A stretch of DNA of 64,000 bases from Hyphomonas pacifica (GCF_000682675.1 NZ_AWFA01000045.1:62001-126000); one strand, 5' to 3'. Positions 34,228-44,230 are shown, counted from the first letter of the stretch. The notes: generated from the letters alone by a model not told the origin. A program made the numbers and translations.

Positions 34228-37200
34228 TTACTCCGCAGGAGCCGCCCGGCCAAGCCCGTCACTGTGGCTGGTGCCGATCAATTCTTCTTCATCAATCGTG
34301 ACTTCGCCGCTATAGGTCTCGCCGATCTGACGGTAGGGCTTGCCGCCCCAGGTCCACTGGAAGATACGGCCGATCTCCACGCCCACTGCATACATTGCCG
34401 GAACCATCAGCAGGGATACGAACAGGGCAAAGGCCACTGCCGCGCCGAGCGAGACAACCATCGGCTTCAGGAATTGCGCCTGTACGGATTTCTCTGCGAT
34501 TAGGGGCAGGATACCGACAAAGGTCGTCACCGAGGTCAACAGGATCGGGCGGAAGCGGGAGACCCCGCCATCCACCAGCGCCTGCACGGCGCCTGCGCCT
34601 TCATCCCGCCTGCGATTGACGTAATCTATCAGCACCAAGTTGTCGTTGATCACAACGCCTGCCGCAGCGGCAATGCCGAAGAAGGAGAACATCGCCATGG
34701 GCGTATTGAAGATCCACAGCCCGAAAACCGCGCCGCAATAGGCGAAGGGCAGGGCCATCATCAACAGGATGGGCTGGGCATAGGACCGGAAGGCCACGGC
34801 CAGCAGGATATACATTGTGCCGATGGCAATCAGGATCAGACGGCCGATCTCTGCGAAGAATTTTTGTTCTTCCTCAAAGCCGCCAGCCTCGCCGCGCTGA
34901 ACGTCCGGAAACTGTTTCTGGAAGTCGGGCCAGAAATCCTGCTCCATGGCGCTCATGATCTGACCACGGCCGCCTTCGCCCATGACTTCGGCATAGACCG
35001 ACACAGAGCGGGTGCGGTTGCGGCGAATGATCCGGTTGATGCCGGGGGCATACTCGAAATTGGCCACCTGCGTGATCGGGATCTCACGACCATCTGGCGT
35101 GCGTACTTTCAGGGCGCTGAGGCTGTCGAGGTTTTCTCGGGCGCTTTCCGGCAGGCGCACCATGACGCGCACATCTTCCCCGTCGCGGGGCAGGCGTTGA
35201 ACCTCTTCCCCGAAATAGGCCTGGCGCACCTGCTGGGACACGTCTGCCAGCGTTATGCCAAGGGTCTCGGCACCCGGCTTCATCGAGATACGGATCTCTT
35301 CTGCCGCGGAGGACAGATTGTCTCCGATGTCATAGGCATTATTGTACGTAGAAAGATGTTCTTTCACCACTGCGGCCGCTTCACGCAGGCGCTCCAGATT
35401 TGGATGATTCAGGGCAAAACGCACGCCGCTTTGTTCGTCATTGAAGGTGAAATCGAACGTGACTTCTTCTGCATCCTGAATGTCGCCGACATTGTTGCGT
35501 AGGAATTCTGAGACTTCTCTGGACCGCAAGCCAACAGGGCGCTCTTCCGGTGGGATGATGCTGATCCAGGACCGGACACTGGTGCCGGAGGCAACCACGG
35601 ATGCGTCCGTGATGATGTCACCTTCGATATTCGGGAATTCCTGATGGGCTTCCTGCTTGGTCTTCTGGATGCCTGCTTGCAACTGGTCGCGCACCTGAAT
35701 CAGGCGCTCATAGGGCGTGCCCTCCGGCATGCTGATTTCGACCTGAATCATGTCGGCTTCGATTTCCGGCATGAACTTGAACGGAACGATGCCCATGCCC
35801 GATACTTGGGTGGCCAGATAGAACAGGCAGAAGAACAGAGCCACGGTTGCATAGCGGAAGCGGATCGCCACTTCCAGAACAGGCTTGTAGATATTGTTGG
35901 CAAACCAGAGAAGGCTATCGGCAATGCTGTGCTGAAGGCGCAGCAGCTTGCCGGACGGGCCGTCGAATTTCTGCTTCTTCATGTGCGACAGGTGGCTCGG
36001 CAAGATCAGCATACATTCGATCACCGAGAAGATCAGCGCAGCGACCACCACAAAGGTGATCTGCTGGGTAAACATGCGGGTCGGGCCCGTAATGAATGCC
36101 CAGGGCAGGAAGGCGATGATTGTGGTGAGAACCCCGAAGATCACGGGCTTCAGAACCATTTGAGTACCGATAATAGCCGCATCGAGGCCTTCGCTTCGAC
36201 CGCTTTCGATTTCCCTGTGTATGTTCTCGCCCACGACGATGGCGTCGTCCACGATCACGCCGATCACAAGCAGCACCGCAAAGGTCGACAGGATGTTCCA
36301 GGAGACCCCGAAATAGGGGAGCAGCATGATGCCGCCGGCAAAGGCGGTGATGATGCCTGCCGTCACCCACAGCGCCACGGTCGGGCGCAGGAACAGGATC
36401 AACACCAGCATCACCAGCACAGCGCCCTGCAGGGCAGACTGCGTGATCAGGTCCATACGGTCCTGAAAGCCTTCGGAATCGTCCCACAGCACATCCACCT
36501 TCACCGCCTGGGGCAGAATGCCATTGGCAGGGTCGTTGGCCTTCTTCACATACTCATGGAAGCTTTTGGTATAATCCAGGATGTGCATTGTGTCCGGGGA
36601 TGGGATCATTACGAACACGGTCGGCTCACCATTGAACGTCGCCTGGAATTTGTCTGTGACGAACCCGTCATCAATCGAGGCGACATCATCCACGCGGATC
36701 GTGCCGTCTTCTGTCGTCTGGCGGATGATGATATTGCCAAATTGCTTGGCGGTGTCAGCCAGTTGGCGGGCGGTAATCGCCACATCGCCGGAGGACGACT
36801 CGATGCGTCCACCGGAAGAGTTCAGAGAAGATTGGCGAATGGCGTTGGCCACGTCGCTGAAGCTGATGCCGAAACGGCGCAGCGCTTCCTCGGAGACCTC
36901 GATATTGACTTGTTCATCAATGACACCATTCAGTTCGGCCAGTTCGCCGCCACGAATATTGGCAATGTCATCGCGTACTTTGTCGCCAAGGCGTTTCAGA
37001 GTGCGTTCATCGACATTGCCGTGGATCGCAAGGCCCATAAACGAGTTACGCTGCTCCCAGCGCGTGACCTGCGGTTGGAACGCCGCCTGAGGCATGTTGT
37101 TGATCTGGTCGACGCGCAGTTTCACATCATCCAGAAACTTGTCCATGTCGATGTCGTCGCGGCCCTTGATGTTGACAACACCGAAGCCTTCATTGGCGAT

Positions 37201-37449
37201 GGAAGTAATCCGGTCCAGGCCGTTAATGTCGGCGACGGCTTCCTCGATGCGCGTAACGATCTGTTCCTCGACATCCTGCGGTGAGGCACCGTTCCAAGCA
37301 ACAGAGACAGATGCCCCGGTCACATTCACGACCGGGAACATCTCCTGTTCCATCTTGGTGTAGCCGAAGACGCCGCCGACAAAGGCAACGATCATCAACA
37401 GATTTGCCGCAACCGCGTTTCGTGCGAACCAGGCGACGATGCCGTTCAT
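34228..37449 (-). CDS. RND efflux permease subunit
   Basis: A 1073-residue inner-membrane RND transporter with the duplicated architecture: helix 1 near residue 10-28, periplasmic loop to about 330, helices 2-6, central loop, and the second half. The proton-relay acidic pair is in VDDAIVVGENIHREIESG (helix 4), while the other half has NDNLVLIDYVNRRRD. It exports substrates with proton motive force in a tripartite pump with the two genes upstream. Its start overlaps the adaptor stop by four bases. Substrate is not predictable. Confidence 0.95.
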   Translation of the reverse strand: MNGIVAWFARNAVAANLLMIVAFVGGVFGYTKMEQEMFPVVNVTGASVSVAWNGASPQDVEEQIVTRIEEAVADINGLDRITSIANEGFGVVNIKGRDDIDMDKFLDDVKLRVDQINNMPQAAFQPQVTRWEQRNSFMGLAIHGNVDERTLKRLGDKVRDDIANIRGGELAELNGVIDEQVNIEVSEEALRRFGISFSDVANAIRQSSLNSSGGRIESSSGDVAITARQLADTAKQFGNIIIRQTTEDGTIRVDDVASIDDGFVTDKFQATFNGEPTVFVMIPSPDTMHILDYTKSFHEYVKKANDPANGILPQAVKVDVLWDDSEGFQDRMDLITQSALQGAVLVMLVLILFLRPTVALWVTAGIITAFAGGIMLLPYFGVSWNILSTFAVLLVIGVIVDDAIVVGENIHREIESGRSEGLDAAIIGTQMVLKPVIFGVLTTIIAFLPWAFITGPTRMFTQQITFVVVAALIFSVIECMLILPSHLSHMKKQKFDGPSGKLLRLQHSIADSLLWFANNIYKPVLEVAIRFRYATVALFFCLFYLATQVSGMGIVPFKFMPEIEADMIQVEISMPEGTPYERLIQVRDQLQAGIQKTKQEAHQEFPNIEGDIITDASVVASGTSVRSWISIIPPEERPVGLRSREVSEFLRNNVGDIQDAEEVTFDFTFNDEQSGVRFALNHPNLERLREAAAVVKEHLSTYNNAYDIGDNLSSAAEEIRISMKPGAETLGITLADVSQQVRQAYFGEEVQRLPRDGEDVRVMVRLPESARENLDSLSALKVRTPDGREIPITQVANFEYAPGINRIIRRNRTRSVSVYAEVMGEGGRGQIMSAMEQDFWPDFQKQFPDVQRGEAGGFEEEQKFFAEIGRLILIAIGTMYILLAVAFRSYAQPILLMMALPFAYCGAVFGLWIFNTPMAMFSFFGIAAAAGVVINDNLVLIDYVNRRRDEGAGAVQALVDGGVSRFRPILLTSVTTFVGILPLIAEKSVQAQFLKPMVVSLGAAVAFALFVSLLMVPAMYAVGVEIGRIFQWTWGGKPYRQIGETYSGEVTIDEEELIGTSHSDGLGRAAPAE

Positions 37450-38723
37450 TGGGCGACTCCCTTGTCTCCGTCGCCAGCCTGAGCCAGTTCGGCGGTTTCA
37501 TCCGTCTTCGATGTGTCTTCGGAGGATTTGCGCTCATATACCTTGATGGAGCCGTCTTCCATGCGCTGCATCACGGTGATGTTCATGCCATCGAAGGGCG
37601 CCTGGATCGGGCTGACAACGGCCAGTTCACCTTCCTCGACTCCGGAGGTGACATAGGCGCCATCTGGATCGGAATAGACCAGATCCACCTGACGGATCGA
37701 CAGCTTTCCATCGTCCGGAAGGCCAACGAACATGCGGTCTTCGCCGCGCAGGGAGGCGCGCGGGGCGATCAGGATGTCCTTGATGGTCTCCCCCTGAATG
37801 GCGGCGGTAACGAACAGACCAGGGGCCATCGGGGCGTCACCGTCTGCGCCGGCCCCATAGGGGTCTTTCAGTTCCGCGATCACATTGATCTGGCGCGTCT
37901 GTGTGCTGACGGCTGCGGCCGTGCGGACAACCTGACCATGCCATTCACGCGGTACGCCGCCGACAACGGCGCGGAAGGTAACTTCCGGACCCGGATTTTC
38001 TGCGGAGGCGGCAAAGGCCAGCGGCAGGCCGAGACGACCCATTTCCGTGTCGTTCAGGGGCATGGCCACCTCAACCACGTCATTGGCGAAGATCTTGCCA
38101 AGAGACTGGCCTGTTGCCACGACCTGGCCGATATCCACGTTGCGTTCGCGTACACGGCCTTCAAACGGCGCATAGATGGCGGTCCGGCCAAGGGCCAGTT
38201 CGGCGTCCTTAAGCTGTGCGCGGGCGGCTTCCAGGGCTGCGCGAGCTTCGGCCAGTTGTGGTTCGCGACGGGCAAGCGGGGAGGCATCGGAGATGCCAAG
38301 ATCCAGAATATCCTGACGGGCCAGTTCGGCCTCGGCCTCTTCGCGGGCAAGGGCCTGCTGCGCGCTTGCAACGGTGGACTGTGCACGAACAACGGCCAGC
38401 TCATAATCGGCGGCCTCGACGCGTACCAACAATTGGCCCTTCTTGATGAATCCCCCGTCAATGAAGTCTGGTGAGACATAGGAGATGCGGCCGGATGTCT
38501 GCGGCGCGACGATGATCTCACGGCGCGGCTTCACTTCGCCTTGGGCCTCGACGACGAGTTTCAGGTCACCCCGGCGAACAGGTTCTGCAAAGACGTTGAG
38601 TCCTGCGCTCGGTTCAGCGGCCTTTTCAGGTTCCGGCTTCACGGCTGACAGCGCGAAAACCCCGCCTAACCCAACGACGGCAACGATGCCGAGTGGTAAC
38701 AAGACTGAAAGAATGCGTCCCAT
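37446..38723 (-). CDS. RND efflux periplasmic adaptor subunit
   Basis: A 425-residue membrane-fusion protein. An N-terminal membrane anchor (about 5-25) is followed by a lipoyl/barrel-sandwich segment (GEVKPRREIIVAPQTSGRIS), an alpha-helical hairpin (about 110-175, Ala/Glu/Arg-rich), the second lipoyl half (YAPFEGRVRERNVDIGQVVA) and beta-barrel domains. It links the permease to the outer-membrane channel. Second gene of the operon; AGGAGA precedes the ATG. Confidence 0.94.
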   Translation of the reverse strand: MGRILSVLLPLGIVAVVGLGGVFALSAVKPEPEKAAEPSAGLNVFAEPVRRGDLKLVVEAQGEVKPRREIIVAPQTSGRISYVSPDFIDGGFIKKGQLLVRVEAADYELAVVRAQSTVASAQQALAREEAEAELARQDILDLGISDASPLARREPQLAEARAALEAARAQLKDAELALGRTAIYAPFEGRVRERNVDIGQVVATGQSLGKIFANDVVEVAMPLNDTEMGRLGLPLAFAASAENPGPEVTFRAVVGGVPREWHGQVVRTAAAVSTQTRQINVIAELKDPYGAGADGDAPMAPGLFVTAAIQGETIKDILIAPRASLRGEDRMFVGLPDDGKLSIRQVDLVYSDPDGAYVTSGVEEGELAVVSPIQAPFDGMNITVMQRMEDGSIKVYERKSSEDTSKTDETAELAQAGDGDKGVAQ

Positions 38724-38741
38724 TTGATCTATCTCCTGTCG

Positions 38742-40196
38742 CTATTCTGCGACGTCTTCCTGCGGGGTTTGGTTGGCATTGGCAGCGGCGCTCACGGGCA
38801 AGCCGCCACCAAGGGCGAGATGGTAGGATATGCGGTTGGTTGCGCGATTGGCGCGAGCTGACACCAAATTGCTTTCCGCTGTCAGGCGGCGCGTCTGGGC
38901 ATCAATCAGATTGAAGATCGTGATCGTACCGCTTGTATACTGACGTTCCGCCAGATCTTCTGCCAGGCGTGCCTCTTCGAGGGAGCGCATCTGTGCATCT
39001 TCCTGATCGGCCAGCAGGGCGTCAGCGGCAAGGGCGTCTTCCACTTCACCCCAGGCAGACAGAGCTGCGCGGGCATAATCGGCGATGGCGGCTTCTGCCT
39101 GGGCGATGGCGGCATCGCGCTGTGCGCTGAGGCGACCGCCGGTGAACAGTGGCTGCACCAGGCTTGCCACAAGGCGGGCGGCGATGCGTTCCGGGTCTAT
39201 CGCGTCTGCGAAGTCGGCCTGACTGGTGGACAAGGATCCGGTCAGGCGCAGGCTGGGCAACATGGCGAGGCGTGCCTGTTCGGCTCTCAGGCCAGCGGCG
39301 ACCAGTCTCGCTTCTGCGCCGGCAATGTCAGGGCGGCGAGCCAGTAGCAGCATCGGGCTGACTTCCGGTTGCAGCATGTCCAGCACCGGCAATTCTGCCG
39401 GGGCTTCAATTTCCGTTGCCGGGTAGCGGCCCAGCAGGATTTCAAGACGGCGAGCTGCCTCGCCAGACAACTGACGAGTCAGGGCGATGTTTGCTTCGGC
39501 ACCTGCCAGCGCACTGCGGGCTGTGCGCACGTCCAGCGCCTGGGCCAGGCCGCGCTGAAAGCGGCGCTCGGTCAGGATGCGAACACGGTCGCGTGCTTCA
39601 TAGGTCTGCAGGGCAACATTTTCCTGCGCCAGCGCGGCGTTCAGATTGATCCATGCGATGGCGGTCTGCGCAGCAACCGAAAGTTCTGCTGCGGCCAGAT
39701 CGGCTTCGCTTGCGGCCAGATCAGCCTCTGACGCAGCAATGCCGCGGCCCAGCCGGTTCCACAAATCGGCTTCCCAACTTGCATCGACGCCCAAGCCGTA
39801 GACGCTGTCTGTTGTGCGGTCGATGCCGCCTGCCGTTTCAAAGGCATTGGATGTGCCACCGGCAGATATGGAGGCATCCACATTGGGCAGGCGCTGGGAG
39901 CGGGCCGTTCGTGTAGCGGCCTTGGCAGCACGAACCAGGGCTGCGCGTGATTCCAGCGTCGGGCTGTTGGCCAGCGCTTCCTGTACCAGATCGACCATGA
40001 TCGGGTCATTGAACTGCGTCAGCCAGTTGCCAGTCGGGGCAATGCCGACCACGTCACGCGCTGCCCATTCAGCAGGCGCATCAGGGGCGACGGCAAAGAT
40101 TTCTCCTCGGTCGCCATCTATTCCGGGCAAGTTTGCCGGTGATGAGGCGCACGCAGCAAGAATTGCTGTGCTGAAAAGTAGAATTGATCGTGTCAT
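38742..40196 (-). CDS. RND efflux outer-membrane lipoprotein (NodT/TolC family)
   Basis: A 484-residue outer-membrane factor. The lipobox LAAC (Cys16) marks a lipoprotein of the NodT/OprM type. Two OEP domains of long amphipathic helices are visible (about 60-260 and 275-465). It forms the exit duct of the tripartite pump. First gene of the three-gene operon, 18 bases before the adaptor. A palindromic operator lies 60 bases upstream of the start. Confidence 0.93.
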   Translation of the reverse strand: MTRSILLFSTAILAACASSPANLPGIDGDRGEIFAVAPDAPAEWAARDVVGIAPTGNWLTQFNDPIMVDLVQEALANSPTLESRAALVRAAKAATRTARSQRLPNVDASISAGGTSNAFETAGGIDRTTDSVYGLGVDASWEADLWNRLGRGIAASEADLAASEADLAAAELSVAAQTAIAWINLNAALAQENVALQTYEARDRVRILTERRFQRGLAQALDVRTARSALAGAEANIALTRQLSGEAARRLEILLGRYPATEIEAPAELPVLDMLQPEVSPMLLLARRPDIAGAEARLVAAGLRAEQARLAMLPSLRLTGSLSTSQADFADAIDPERIAARLVASLVQPLFTGGRLSAQRDAAIAQAEAAIADYARAALSAWGEVEDALAADALLADQEDAQMRSLEEARLAEDLAERQYTSGTITIFNLIDAQTRRLTAESNLVSARANRATNRISYHLALGGGLPVSAAANANQTPQEDVAE

Positions 40197-40255
40197 GCCG
40201 TCGGCAATGCTCCCGCTTTATCTTTTGTCCGTTACGCGCCAACTACTCGACTGCC

Positions 40256-40272
40256 AACGATAAATTATCGTT
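40256..40272 (-). promoter_or_regulatory. Palindromic operator of the RND operon
   Basis: Perfect palindrome AACGATAA-A-TTATCGTT, eight-base arms with one central base. It sits where transcription of the RND operon would begin if the -35/-10 pair at 40278-40307 is right. The half-site TTATCGTT recurs at 40344-40351, near the histidine kinase gene. No local regulator gene is obvious. Confidence 0.55.
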
Positions 40273-40277
40273 ATTCA

Positions 40278-40307
40278 ATAATCATTTTATGACTAAGATA
40301 CAGTAAA
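40278..40307 (-). promoter_or_regulatory. Possible promoter of the RND operon
   Basis: On the minus strand TTTACT (40302-40307), 18 bases, GATTAT (40278-40283); four of six matches to each sigma-70-type hexamer. The surrounding DNA is AT-rich compared with the genes. Confidence 0.35.
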
Positions 40308-40408
40308 TGCTGCGCCTTCGATGCATAACGGCACTTGGTAGTTTTATCGTTACATAATAGCCGCTACAGAGAACGGTGTCTGTGGGCAGTCTGTTAACGG
40401 GAGTTGCA

Positions 40409-41794
40409 ATGAGCGAAGGCATGTCAGCCGACGCAAAAGAAGCTGCAAAGAGGGCCCTGACGCGCCGGGCCAGGGACTTTGTAACGCTGGTTGCCTGCTT
40501 CGGGGCGATCCTGTTCCTGATGTGGCTGACCGGGGCTGTCGGGCTGATTGAGGCGTTCGCGGCCTTGCTCGTGGCGGCCTCTGTGGCGATGGCTGTCTAT
40601 GTCGGCACCGCTTCCATTCTGCCCATCAGCCCCCGCTTTGCGATTGAGCCTACTACCACAGTGCCGGAGCTGCACGATTCCACAGTCATGCTGGATGCGC
40701 TGCCGCTGCCTGCTTTTGAGATTGATGACGAACAGCGCATTGTCGCATTCAATGAAGAGGCCGAGTTCATCCTGCGCCTGGATGGCCGGGTGAAACCACG
40801 TGCCAGTACAGTAATCCGCTCTCCGGGCCTGCTGTCGGCTATCGAGAATGCTATTGACAGCGGCACAGTCGAACCAACTGCCGTCGAGGTGGAAAGCGGT
40901 CCGGATGAAACCTGGCGGGCCTATGTTTCTCGCCCTGGCAGAGCGCGGCGTACTCTCGTCGTGCTGGAGGATCTGACCCCCGTTCGTCGTGCGGCGCGGG
41001 CGCGGTCAGACTTTCTGGCCAATGCCAGCCATGAGCTGCGCACGCCGCTGACGGCCTTGTCAGGCTTCATCGAAACCATGCGTGGACCTGCCAAGGACGA
41101 CAAGGATTCCTGGGACCGTTTCCTCGCCATCATGGCAGGAGAAACCCAGCGCATGTCACGTCTGATCGCAGATCTTCTATCCCTGTCGCGGATCGAATCC
41201 TCCGAACATGTCTCGCCGCGTGAACGCGAGGAATTCCAGGATATCGTTTCCGATGCTACGCATGCCTTTAGCGCCATTGCCTCAGAGAAGGGCGTGCGGC
41301 TCGAAGTGCGCGCGGAAAGCGGCAGCATACCGGTCATCGCCCACCGCGATGAGATGATTCAGGTGGTCGAGAACCTCGTCTCGAATGCGTTGAAATATTC
41401 AGTGGAAGGCGGCCAGATCGTGCTGAGCTTTGGCCTGTCCAGCAGCATGGCCGATGCGCGTATCAAGGCCGGACAAAGCTGGATGGGGGCTGAGCGCATG
41501 ACTTTGCTGCCAGCCTCCGGACGTCCAGGCACAAAAGAACGTGCCGTCTGGATGCGGGTCGAAGACCAGGGGCCAGGCATTGAGCGCGAACACCTGCCGC
41601 GCCTGGGAGAACGCTTCTACCGCGCCGATCAGAGCCGGGGCGGCAAGATCACCGGCACCGGGCTAGGCCTCGCCATTGTGAAGCACATCATGGCACATCA
41701 TCGCGGCGGCTTCGCCGTCGAAACGCGGATTGGGGAAGGCACGGCGTTCGGTGTATGGCTGCCAGCCGCGCGGGAAGAGGGCCTGAAAGACTAG
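40409..41794 (+). CDS. PhoR-type sensor histidine kinase
   Basis: A 461-residue kinase. Two membrane helices (about 25-45 and 48-70) are followed by a PAS-like domain (LPLPAFEIDDEQRIVAFNEE), the HisKA dimerisation domain with phospho-acceptor His208 (NASHELRTPL) and a HATPase domain (N box ENLVSNALKYS, G boxes EDQGPGIE and GTGLGLAIV). It matches PhoR, the phosphate-starvation sensor. I start at ATG 40409, five bases after GGGAG; a GTG at 40376 is also in frame. The response regulator is not in the window. Confidence 0.88.
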   Translation: MSEGMSADAKEAAKRALTRRARDFVTLVACFGAILFLMWLTGAVGLIEAFAALLVAASVAMAVYVGTASILPISPRFAIEPTTTVPELHDSTVMLDALPLPAFEIDDEQRIVAFNEEAEFILRLDGRVKPRASTVIRSPGLLSAIENAIDSGTVEPTAVEVESGPDETWRAYVSRPGRARRTLVVLEDLTPVRRAARARSDFLANASHELRTPLTALSGFIETMRGPAKDDKDSWDRFLAIMAGETQRMSRLIADLLSLSRIESSEHVSPREREEFQDIVSDATHAFSAIASEKGVRLEVRAESGSIPVIAHRDEMIQVVENLVSNALKYSVEGGQIVLSFGLSSSMADARIKAGQSWMGAERMTLLPASGRPGTKERAVWMRVEDQGPGIEREHLPRLGERFYRADQSRGGKITGTGLGLAIVKHIMAHHRGGFAVETRIGEGTAFGVWLPAAREEGLKD

Positions 41795-42093
41795 TCCTTG
41801 TGGCTGCGGCGGGCGGCGTCGAACCAGTCGGTCATCAGATTGCCCGGCATCCGGTTCATCTCATGATACCAGTTCGGCAGATTCTGGATGGCACCGGCAG
41901 TGTCTTCCCAGCGGCGTAAATTCACGTCTGCGGCCACATGGAAGGCATCTCGCATTTTGTTCTCAGTCACAGGCTCCATGGTGCCCATGGGGGCCAGCAT
42001 GGACATGCTCTTCTGAGCGGCAATCATGGTTTCAAGCGTGGCGGCGGTCAGGGAAAGTGTGGCGCGCCAAGGTGTCAGCCAGAGATCAAACAT
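41791..42093 (-). CDS. Small helical protein of unknown function
   Basis: 100 residues, predicted alpha-helical and amphipathic with many Met and Ala residues (ATLETMIAAQKSMSMLAPMG). It shows some resemblance to phasin-like granule proteins, too weak to name it. AAGGGAAA precedes the ATG. Its stop overlaps the stop of the convergent histidine kinase by four bases. It is divergent from murI. Confidence 0.65.
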   Translation of the reverse strand: MFDLWLTPWRATLSLTAATLETMIAAQKSMSMLAPMGTMEPVTENKMRDAFHVAADVNLRRWEDTAGAIQNLPNWYHEMNRMPGNLMTDWFDAARRSHKD

Positions 42094-42248
42094 GGTGTTT
42101 CCCTTGTTCCAAAGAAGAATATATAGCTACTTATGTTGCGCTGCACAACAAATCCCGTGCCAAAGCCACGGGCTTGCCCGGTTTTCGCCTTGTGCAAATG
42201 CGACTAGTCTTTCCGCAAATGCTGACCGATACGCTCCCCTCCAATTTT

Positions 42249-43091
42249 ATGCCGTCGCCCGCACGGGGGCGGGTGCTCGTCTTCGATTCCGGGGTTGGCG
42301 GCCTGACCGTGGCGGAGGAAATCCGTGCGCTGGGGCCTGCACTGGGTATCCACTATTCAGCAGATTCCGGCTTTTTCCCCTATGGCGACAAGTCTGACGA
42401 GGCGCTGAGAGACCGCCTGCCGAAAGTGGCAAGGCGCCTGGTTGAGTATGTTCGCCCGGATGTCTTTGTGATTGCCTGCAATACGGCCTCCACGCTGGCC
42501 CTGCCGGATGTACGCGCCGTACTGGATATACCCGTTGTCGGCACTGTCCCCGCGATCAAGCCCGCTGCGCAGTTGACCCGGACCGGCACAGTCGGTCTCC
42601 TGGCAACACCGGGCACCATCCGCCGCGCCTATACGGCAGAGCTGATTGACACCTTTGCCAGGGACATTCAGGTCATTATGCATGGCAGTATCGAGCTGGT
42701 GAAGCTGGCCGAAGCTCATGCGCGGGGGGAAGACCTGCCAGTTGAGGCCTTTGCTGCTGCGCAGGCTCCGCTGTTCGAGGCACCTGGCGGAGATAGGATC
42801 GACACGATCGTGCTGGCCTGTACCCATTTCCCACTGGTGCGGGCGCAACTGGTGGCAAGTGCGCCCCAGCCGGTCAGCTATATTGATTCTGGAGCAGCGA
42901 TTGCCCGCCAGACCATCCGCGTCTTGCCACCGGATACTGAGGGCAGGGGGCTGGGCGGGCATGCCTGGCTGACCAGCCCGCCTGAAGAGGCGCCGGATCT
43001 GGCGCTGGTCCTCAGGCGGTATGGATTTCCAGACATTCAGAGCGTGGCAGACGTGCCGATTGAGATGACTTCCGCACCGACCGCATTGTAG
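42249..43091 (+). CDS. murI: Glutamate racemase
   Basis: 280 residues from the chosen ATG. MurI converts L- to D-glutamate for peptidoglycan synthesis. Catalytic cysteines lie in the two canonical motifs: VIACNTASTLA near residue 78 and VLACTHFPLV near 195; the N-terminal VFDSGVGGLTV near 9-19 is diagnostic. In-frame ATGs at 42198 and 42219 are possible starts; none has a clear ribosome-binding site, and I chose the one giving normal family length. The 3' end overlaps the convergent ornithine decarboxylase by 55 bases. Confidence 0.93.
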   Translation: MPSPARGRVLVFDSGVGGLTVAEEIRALGPALGIHYSADSGFFPYGDKSDEALRDRLPKVARRLVEYVRPDVFVIACNTASTLALPDVRAVLDIPVVGTVPAIKPAAQLTRTGTVGLLATPGTIRRAYTAELIDTFARDIQVIMHGSIELVKLAEAHARGEDLPVEAFAAAQAPLFEAPGGDRIDTIVLACTHFPLVRAQLVASAPQPVSYIDSGAAIARQTIRVLPPDTEGRGLGGHAWLTSPPEEAPDLALVLRRYGFPDIQSVADVPIEMTSAPTAL

Positions 43092-44230
43092 AGGCTCGGC
43101 CACGGCGCATCATGCACCAAGGCAACTTCGGTTTCGCCGAAACCATTGAAGCGGCTGGACATCGCACGGCCATAGGCACCCAGATTGCCGAACTCCAGAT
43201 AGTCACCCTCGGTGAGACCGGCTGGCAGCCAGACTTTCTCTGGGAACTTGTCTGTTGAGTCGCAGGTCGGACCGTACACCGTGTACTCGACGAGACGGCC
43301 CAGCGTGCGACCATCGCCTGGCAGCGCGCGCATCGGAAAGGCCCAGCGCTCGTGCACAGCATCATAGAGGGCACCATAGGAGCCATCATTGATGTAGATC
43401 GCGTCGCCTTTGACCAGTTCGATACGGGTCAGCAGGCTTTCTGCTTCCGCCACCAGCGCACGGCCCGGCTCGCACCACAGTTCGGCGTTTTCGAGAACGT
43501 ACATTGTTTCGAAGGAGCGCTCGACCATGGCGGCATAGTCTTCCAGCGACGGAGGCGGGTTTTCGGCATAGATCGACGGGAAGCCGCCGCCGACATCCAC
43601 GATGTCGACCGTGACGGACGCCGCGATGATGATGCGGGAAACGTCTGCCATGGCGGTGGCCCAGGCTGTCGGCTTCATGGCCTGGCTGCCGACATGGAAG
43701 GACACGCCCAACTCGTCCGCATAGCGGCGGGCTTCGCGCAGGATTTCCGTTGCATCTTCAGCGCCTGCGCCGAACTTGCCCGCCAGCGGCAGGGCAGCGC
43801 CGTCACACGAGACCGCAATACGCACAATGATCGTGAGGTCTTTGGCGTAGCCGGTTTCCTCAAGAATCTTGTTCAGCTCTTCCATCGTGTCGGTGACGAA
43901 GATGCGCACGCCGAATTCGTGATAGGCACGCTGGATCGCGCGGCGGTTCTTCACCGGATGCAGGAACGCCATGCGGGCGCCCGGAAATTTGCGGTGAATC
44001 AGCTCGATCTCGTTGAGAGAGGCCGTGTCGAAGCTGCGAACGCCAGCTTCCCAGAGGGCTTCCAGCACGTGCTCGCCGGGGTTTGCCTTCACGGCATAGA
44101 ATGGCTCGCCCGGGAAGGATTCCCGGAACCATTTCGCGGCCGCGGTGACGCGCTCCGGACGGAAACACCAAACGGGAACGTCCGGCTGTGCGTCGGCAAC
44201 AATATTATAGGGAGTAGCATAGGAGTGCAT
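43037..44230 (-). CDS. Ornithine/lysine decarboxylase, PLP fold type III
   Basis: A 397-residue alanine-racemase-fold decarboxylase. PLP Lys48 is in FYAVKANP; the glycine loop VDIVDVGGGFPSIY and the CEPGRALVA segment bind the cofactor, and the active-site Cys is in YGPTCDSTDKF. It makes putrescine (or cadaverine) from ornithine (or lysine). GGAGG about ten bases before ATG 44230 sets the start; the frame stays open 60 codons upstream. A 267-base leader separates it from pstS. The last 18 codons overlap murI. Confidence 0.9.
   Translation of the reverse strand: MHSYATPYNIVADAQPDVPVWCFRPERVTAAAKWFRESFPGEPFYAVKANPGEHVLEALWEAGVRSFDTASLNEIELIHRKFPGARMAFLHPVKNRRAIQRAYHEFGVRIFVTDTMEELNKILEETGYAKDLTIIVRIAVSCDGAALPLAGKFGAGAEDATEILREARRYADELGVSFHVGSQAMKPTAWATAMADVSRIIIAASVTVDIVDVGGGFPSIYAENPPPSLEDYAAMVERSFETMYVLENAELWCEPGRALVAEAESLLTRIELVKGDAIYINDGSYGALYDAVHERWAFPMRALPGDGRTLGRLVEYTVYGPTCDSTDKFPEKVWLPAGLTEGDYLEFGNLGAYGRAMSSRFNGFGETEVALVHDAPWPSLYNAVGAEVISIGTSATL

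Noticed and set aside
35644-37284. 546-codon plus-strand ORF
   Set aside because: It lies antisense to the RND permease gene, is His/Gln/Asp-rich and looks like no family; a frame shadow of a GC-rich gene.
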